Shown one piece after another: positions 14,262-16,749 of a stretch of DNA of 16,749 nucleotides (positions within the stretch are counted from its first letter, which is position 1; each line of letters opens with the position of its first letter). The translations under genes were made by a program, and so were the position numbers. This stretch comes from Roseburia sp. Lineage in GTDB: Bacteria; Bacillota_A; Clostridia; Lachnospirales; Lachnospiraceae. The notes beneath the pieces are model-generated. The model saw only the letters and a list, made by a program, of their open reading frames with translations. It was not told the origin of the DNA and did not search any database. Location: positions 1 through 16,749 of the forward strand of contig JAFYQA010000012.1 in NCBI GenBank assembly GCA_017547315.1. Reading direction: 5' to 3'.

Positions 14262-15944
14262 ATGTTTTTAGAAGATTACAAACGTTGGATGGATGCAGAC
14301 TTAGAAGATCCTGCATTAAAGGCAGAGTTAGAGTCCATCGAAGGAAATGAAGAAGAAATCAAAGATCGTTTTGCAGTAGCATTAAAATTCGGTACAGCCG
14401 GTTTACGTGGTGTGTTAGGCGCAGGTTCTAACCGTATGAATATCTACGTAGTTCGTCAGGCTACACAGGGTCTTGCTAACTGGGTTAAAACACAGGGTGG
14501 TAATCAGTTAGTAGCAATCAGCTACGACAGCCGTATTAACAGTGATGTTTTTGCTAAGACAGCAGCTTGTGTATTAGCAGCTAACGGCATCAAAGTTCGT
14601 ATTTACGATGCATTAATGCCAGTTCCAGCATTAAGCTTTGCAACACGTTATTATGAAGCAAACGCAGGTGTTATGGTTACAGCATCTCATAACCCAGCTA
14701 AATACAATGGCTATAAAGCATACGGTCCAGACGGATGTCAGATGACAGACGAAGCGGCAGACATCGTATATGCAGAAATCCAGAAAACAGACATCTTAAC
14801 AGGTGCACAGATGATTACATTCGAAGAAGGTCTTGAAAAAGGTCTTATCGAATACGTTGGTGATGATTGTAAAGAAGCTCTTTACGATGCTATTAAGGCA
14901 AGAAGCGTTCGTCCAGGTATCTGCGAAACAGCTGGTCTTAAATTAGTTTACTCTCCACTTAACGGATCTGGTTTAGTTCCTGTTATGAGAATCTTAAAAG
15001 ATATCGGTATCAGCGATATTACAATCGTTCCAGAACAGCAGTATCCAGATGGTAATTTCCCAACATGTCCATATCCTAACCCAGAAATTTTCGAGGCTCT
15101 TCGTTTAGGTTTGGAATTAGCAGAAAAAGAAGGCGCTGACTTAATGTTAGCAACAGACCCAGATGCTGACCGTGTTGGTATCGCTATGAAATGTCCAGAT
15201 GGTACATATGAACTCGTTTCTGGTAACGAAGTAGGTGTACTTTTATTAGACTACATCTGTGCAGCTCGTATCGAAAAAGGTACAATGCCAGAAAAAGCAG
15301 TAGCAGTTAAATCTATCGTTTCTACACCACTTGCAGATGCAGTAGCGGAGAACTACGGCGTTGAATTAAGAGGCGTATTAACAGGATTTAAGTGGATTGG
15401 TGATCAGATTGCTCAGCTTGAAGCAGCAGGCGAAGTTGATCGTTTCATCTTCGGTTTCGAAGAAAGCTACGGCTACCTTGCAGGTCCTTACGTAAGAGAT
15501 AAAGATGCTATCATCGGTTCTATGTTAATCTGTGAAATGGCAGCATACTACAGAAGCATCGGTTCTTCAATCAAACAGAGATTAGAAGAAATCTACGCTA
15601 AATATGGCCGTTACTTAAATAAAGTAGACAGCTTTGAGTTCCCAGGTTTATCTGGTATGGACAAGATGGCTGGTATCATGGAAGACTTAAGAAAGAATCC
15701 TCCAGCAGAAATCGGCGGCTACGCAGTTACAAAAGTAACTGACTACAAGAACACAGCAGAGACAGGACTTCCAGCAGCTAACGTATTAATCTACAAATTA
15801 GACGGTGGCGCAGAAGTTATCGTTCGTCCTTCAGGTACAGAACCAAAGATTAAGACATACTTCACAACATTAGGAAAAGATTTAGCAGAAGCTTCTGCAC
15901 AGAAAGATACTTTGGCAGCAGCTTTAAAACCAATCTTCTCATAA
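14262..15944 (+). CDS. pgcA: Phosphoglucomutase/phosphomannomutase (alpha-D-phosphohexomutase)
   Basis: 560 residues. Interconverts glucose 1- and 6-phosphate (possibly mannose phosphates), linking glycolysis to UDP-glucose and surface polysaccharide. All four signatures are present: KFGTAGLRGVLGAG near 43-56; phosphoserine loop TASHNPAKYNGYK with Ser142; Mg2+ loop DPDADR at 299-304; sugar-specificity loop GFEESYG at 398-404; and phosphate-binding RPSGTEPKIK from 522. Length and the GFEESYG loop fit the PgcA-like branch of Firmicutes rather than GlmM (~450). Start ATG 14262 chosen because GAGGGG ends 8 nt before it; an in-frame GTG at 14253 overlaps that site. Codon choice is visibly more biased (TTC, AAC, CCA, GGT, CGT) than in araC or ldt, suggesting high expression. 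Monocistronic. Confidence 0.95.
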   Translation: MFLEDYKRWMDADLEDPALKAELESIEGNEEEIKDRFAVALKFGTAGLRGVLGAGSNRMNIYVVRQATQGLANWVKTQGGNQLVAISYDSRINSDVFAKTAACVLAANGIKVRIYDALMPVPALSFATRYYEANAGVMVTASHNPAKYNGYKAYGPDGCQMTDEAADIVYAEIQKTDILTGAQMITFEEGLEKGLIEYVGDDCKEALYDAIKARSVRPGICETAGLKLVYSPLNGSGLVPVMRILKDIGISDITIVPEQQYPDGNFPTCPYPNPEIFEALRLGLELAEKEGADLMLATDPDADRVGIAMKCPDGTYELVSGNEVGVLLLDYICAARIEKGTMPEKAVAVKSIVSTPLADAVAENYGVELRGVLTGFKWIGDQIAQLEAAGEVDRFIFGFEESYGYLAGPYVRDKDAIIGSMLICEMAAYYRSIGSSIKQRLEEIYAKYGRYLNKVDSFEFPGLSGMDKMAGIMEDLRKNPPAEIGGYAVTKVTDYKNTAETGLPAANVLIYKLDGGAEVIVRPSGTEPKIKTYFTTLGKDLAEASAQKDTLAAALKPIFS

Positions 15945-15967
15945 GATGATTAGTTGAGTAAAAATGC

Positions 15968-16005
15968 CCCTCGAAAGTGAAAGCTTTCGAGGGGATTGTT
16001 TTTTG
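15968..16005 (+). terminator. Phosphohexomutase gene terminator
   Basis: CCCCTCGAAAG 15968-15978 pairs exactly with CTTTCGAGGGG 15985-15995 around a 6-nt loop, followed by ATTGTTTTTT. A classic intrinsic terminator. Confidence 0.92.
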
Positions 16006-16040
16006 AAATCGTAAAAAATGCATGAGAAAAGAAAAATGTA

Positions 16041-16093
16041 AAAAAGTACCCTTGCTGCTAGAGTGAATTACTATAGCAACAAGGGTACTTTTT
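16041..16093. terminator. Bidirectional terminator serving the PPi-PFK gene
   Basis: AAAAAGTACCCTTG 16041-16054 pairs exactly with CAAGGGTACTTTTT 16080-16093. T-tracts exist on both sides; on the minus strand it ends ACTTTTTTACATTTTT, 25 nt beyond the stop of the leftward gene. With the hairpin at 15968 it insulates two convergent genes. Confidence 0.85.
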
Positions 16094-16118
16094 ATTAGAT
16101 TAAAGAGTTAAGAAATTC

Positions 16119-16749
16119 TTATTTAGCCTGCTCAAGAGCAAGTGTTACAGTTGTGATATCACAAACTTCTGTTGGTCCGTAGTACTGGATAGCACCTGGA
16201 TATACGAAGCATGTATCAACTGCCCATTCGTCACGATGAGCTTCGAAGTATTTGAATGGAGCACCATCTAATTCAACGAGAGCTTTTCTGATAACTGGTT
16301 TGTCTTCGCCATGTCTTCTTTCGATGTTCATCATCTTTGTGATTGGCATACCACCTGCAACCCATTCGTTAGCTGGCTGTGAAAGGTTAGAGATTTTTGA
16401 TAAGTAACCTGTGTAGCCATACTGGATAAGCATGAATGCATTGTATCCTAATGAGTAGCAGTAGTCTGAGTCAAAGTTAGATGGGAATGCACATCTTCCT
16501 TCATAACCTAAGAAGTGGTGTAATGCACCAAATTTACCTGTATATGTACCAGCTGCTTTTCTAGCTGCTAATTTGTCAGCAACGAGAGCAGAGAATAATT
16601 TCTCAGATTCGATAAGAGATACCTGTACGTTACCGTGTGGATCTCTTTCTAAGAATAACTGCTGCTGGATTGTCTGTGGAAGAATAGCGAATACTTCCAT
16701 AGATTCTTTTGTTAAGCCGTTTTCGATAAATGCATATTTATCAGCCCAT
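16119..16749 (-). CDS. pfp: Diphosphate--fructose-6-phosphate 1-phosphotransferase (PPi-PFK), C-terminal part
   Basis: Partial: the frame is still open at the right edge (WADKYAFIENGLTKES precedes the first in-frame Met at 16700), so the true start is outside the window and 209 residues are seen. Uses pyrophosphate instead of ATP to phosphorylate fructose 6-phosphate, reversibly. Diagnostic blocks: HHFLGYEGRCAFPSNFDSDY with CYSLG, closely resembling the FGYQARGSLPSKFDCDY block of plant PFP; GGMPITKMMNIERRHGEDKP near 132-151 of the fragment; and YPGAIQYYGP near the end. These place it in the long (~550-residue) PFP clade rather than ATP-dependent PfkA. The catalytic GGDD region lies outside, so phosphoryl-donor specificity is inferred from the clade. 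Codon bias is strong, as in the convergent phosphohexomutase gene. Confidence 0.9.
   Translation of the reverse strand, partial: WADKYAFIENGLTKESMEVFAILPQTIQQQLFLERDPHGNVQVSLIESEKLFSALVADKLAARKAAGTYTGKFGALHHFLGYEGRCAFPSNFDSDYCYSLGYNAFMLIQYGYTGYLSKISNLSQPANEWVAGGMPITKMMNIERRHGEDKPVIRKALVELDGAPFKYFEAHRDEWAVDTCFVYPGAIQYYGPTEVCDITTVTLALEQAK

Overview
This window looks like chromosomal sequence from a low-GC, endospore-forming Firmicute, most likely a Clostridia member of the Lachnospiraceae type. The evidence is AT-rich spacers, strong GGAGG-type ribosome binding sites, TTGACA/TATAAT promoters, U-tailed terminators, both dipicolinate synthase subunits, a SecA of Gram-positive length with a zinc tail, and a plant-like PPi-dependent phosphofructokinase. 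No mobile element, tRNA, rRNA or CRISPR array was seen.

Layout. (1) 1-215: the 3' end of a MetQ/NlpA-type methionine-binding lipoprotein gene and a long perfect-stem terminator. (2) 319-4722: a probable co-directional unit of an AraC regulator, a cysteine-rich YkgJ-like protein and a superfamily 2 helicase with an unusual glycine-rich hydrophobic segment near its C-terminus. (3) 4837-7226: aspartate kinase (lysC) followed after 3 nt by a membrane-anchored L,D-transpeptidase; a terminator-like hairpin lies inside the 5' end of the second gene. (4) 7227-7940: a gene-free stretch in which the minus strand carries a full-consensus TTGACA-N17-TATAAT promoter, about 520 nt without a usable reading frame but with several hairpins and repeats, and a closing terminator hairpin. 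This is the best candidate here for an undescribed element, a large structured noncoding RNA. (5) 7941-9475: dpaA-dpaB (dipicolinate synthase) behind a sigma-K-like promoter. (6) 9477-11208: on the minus strand, an Rpn/PD-(D/E)XK-type protein preceded by tandem operator-like repeats, then a small TSCPD-domain protein with its own promoter and terminator. (7) 11324-16005: secA and a phosphohexomutase (pgcA-like), each with promoter and terminator. (8) 16041-16749: the C-terminal part of PPi-dependent phosphofructokinase on the minus strand, running off the right edge.

How the genes fit together. Aspartate kinase starts the pathway through dihydrodipicolinate, which DpaAB oxidises to the spore-core compound dipicolinate. 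Having lysC, an L,D-transpeptidase and dpaAB within 5 kb, with the candidate RNA between them, suggests a small sporulation/envelope neighbourhood, although lysC also supplies vegetative lysine, threonine and diaminopimelate. SecA, phosphohexomutase and PPi-PFK are housekeeping genes. All family assignments come from reading motifs; no database search was possible.
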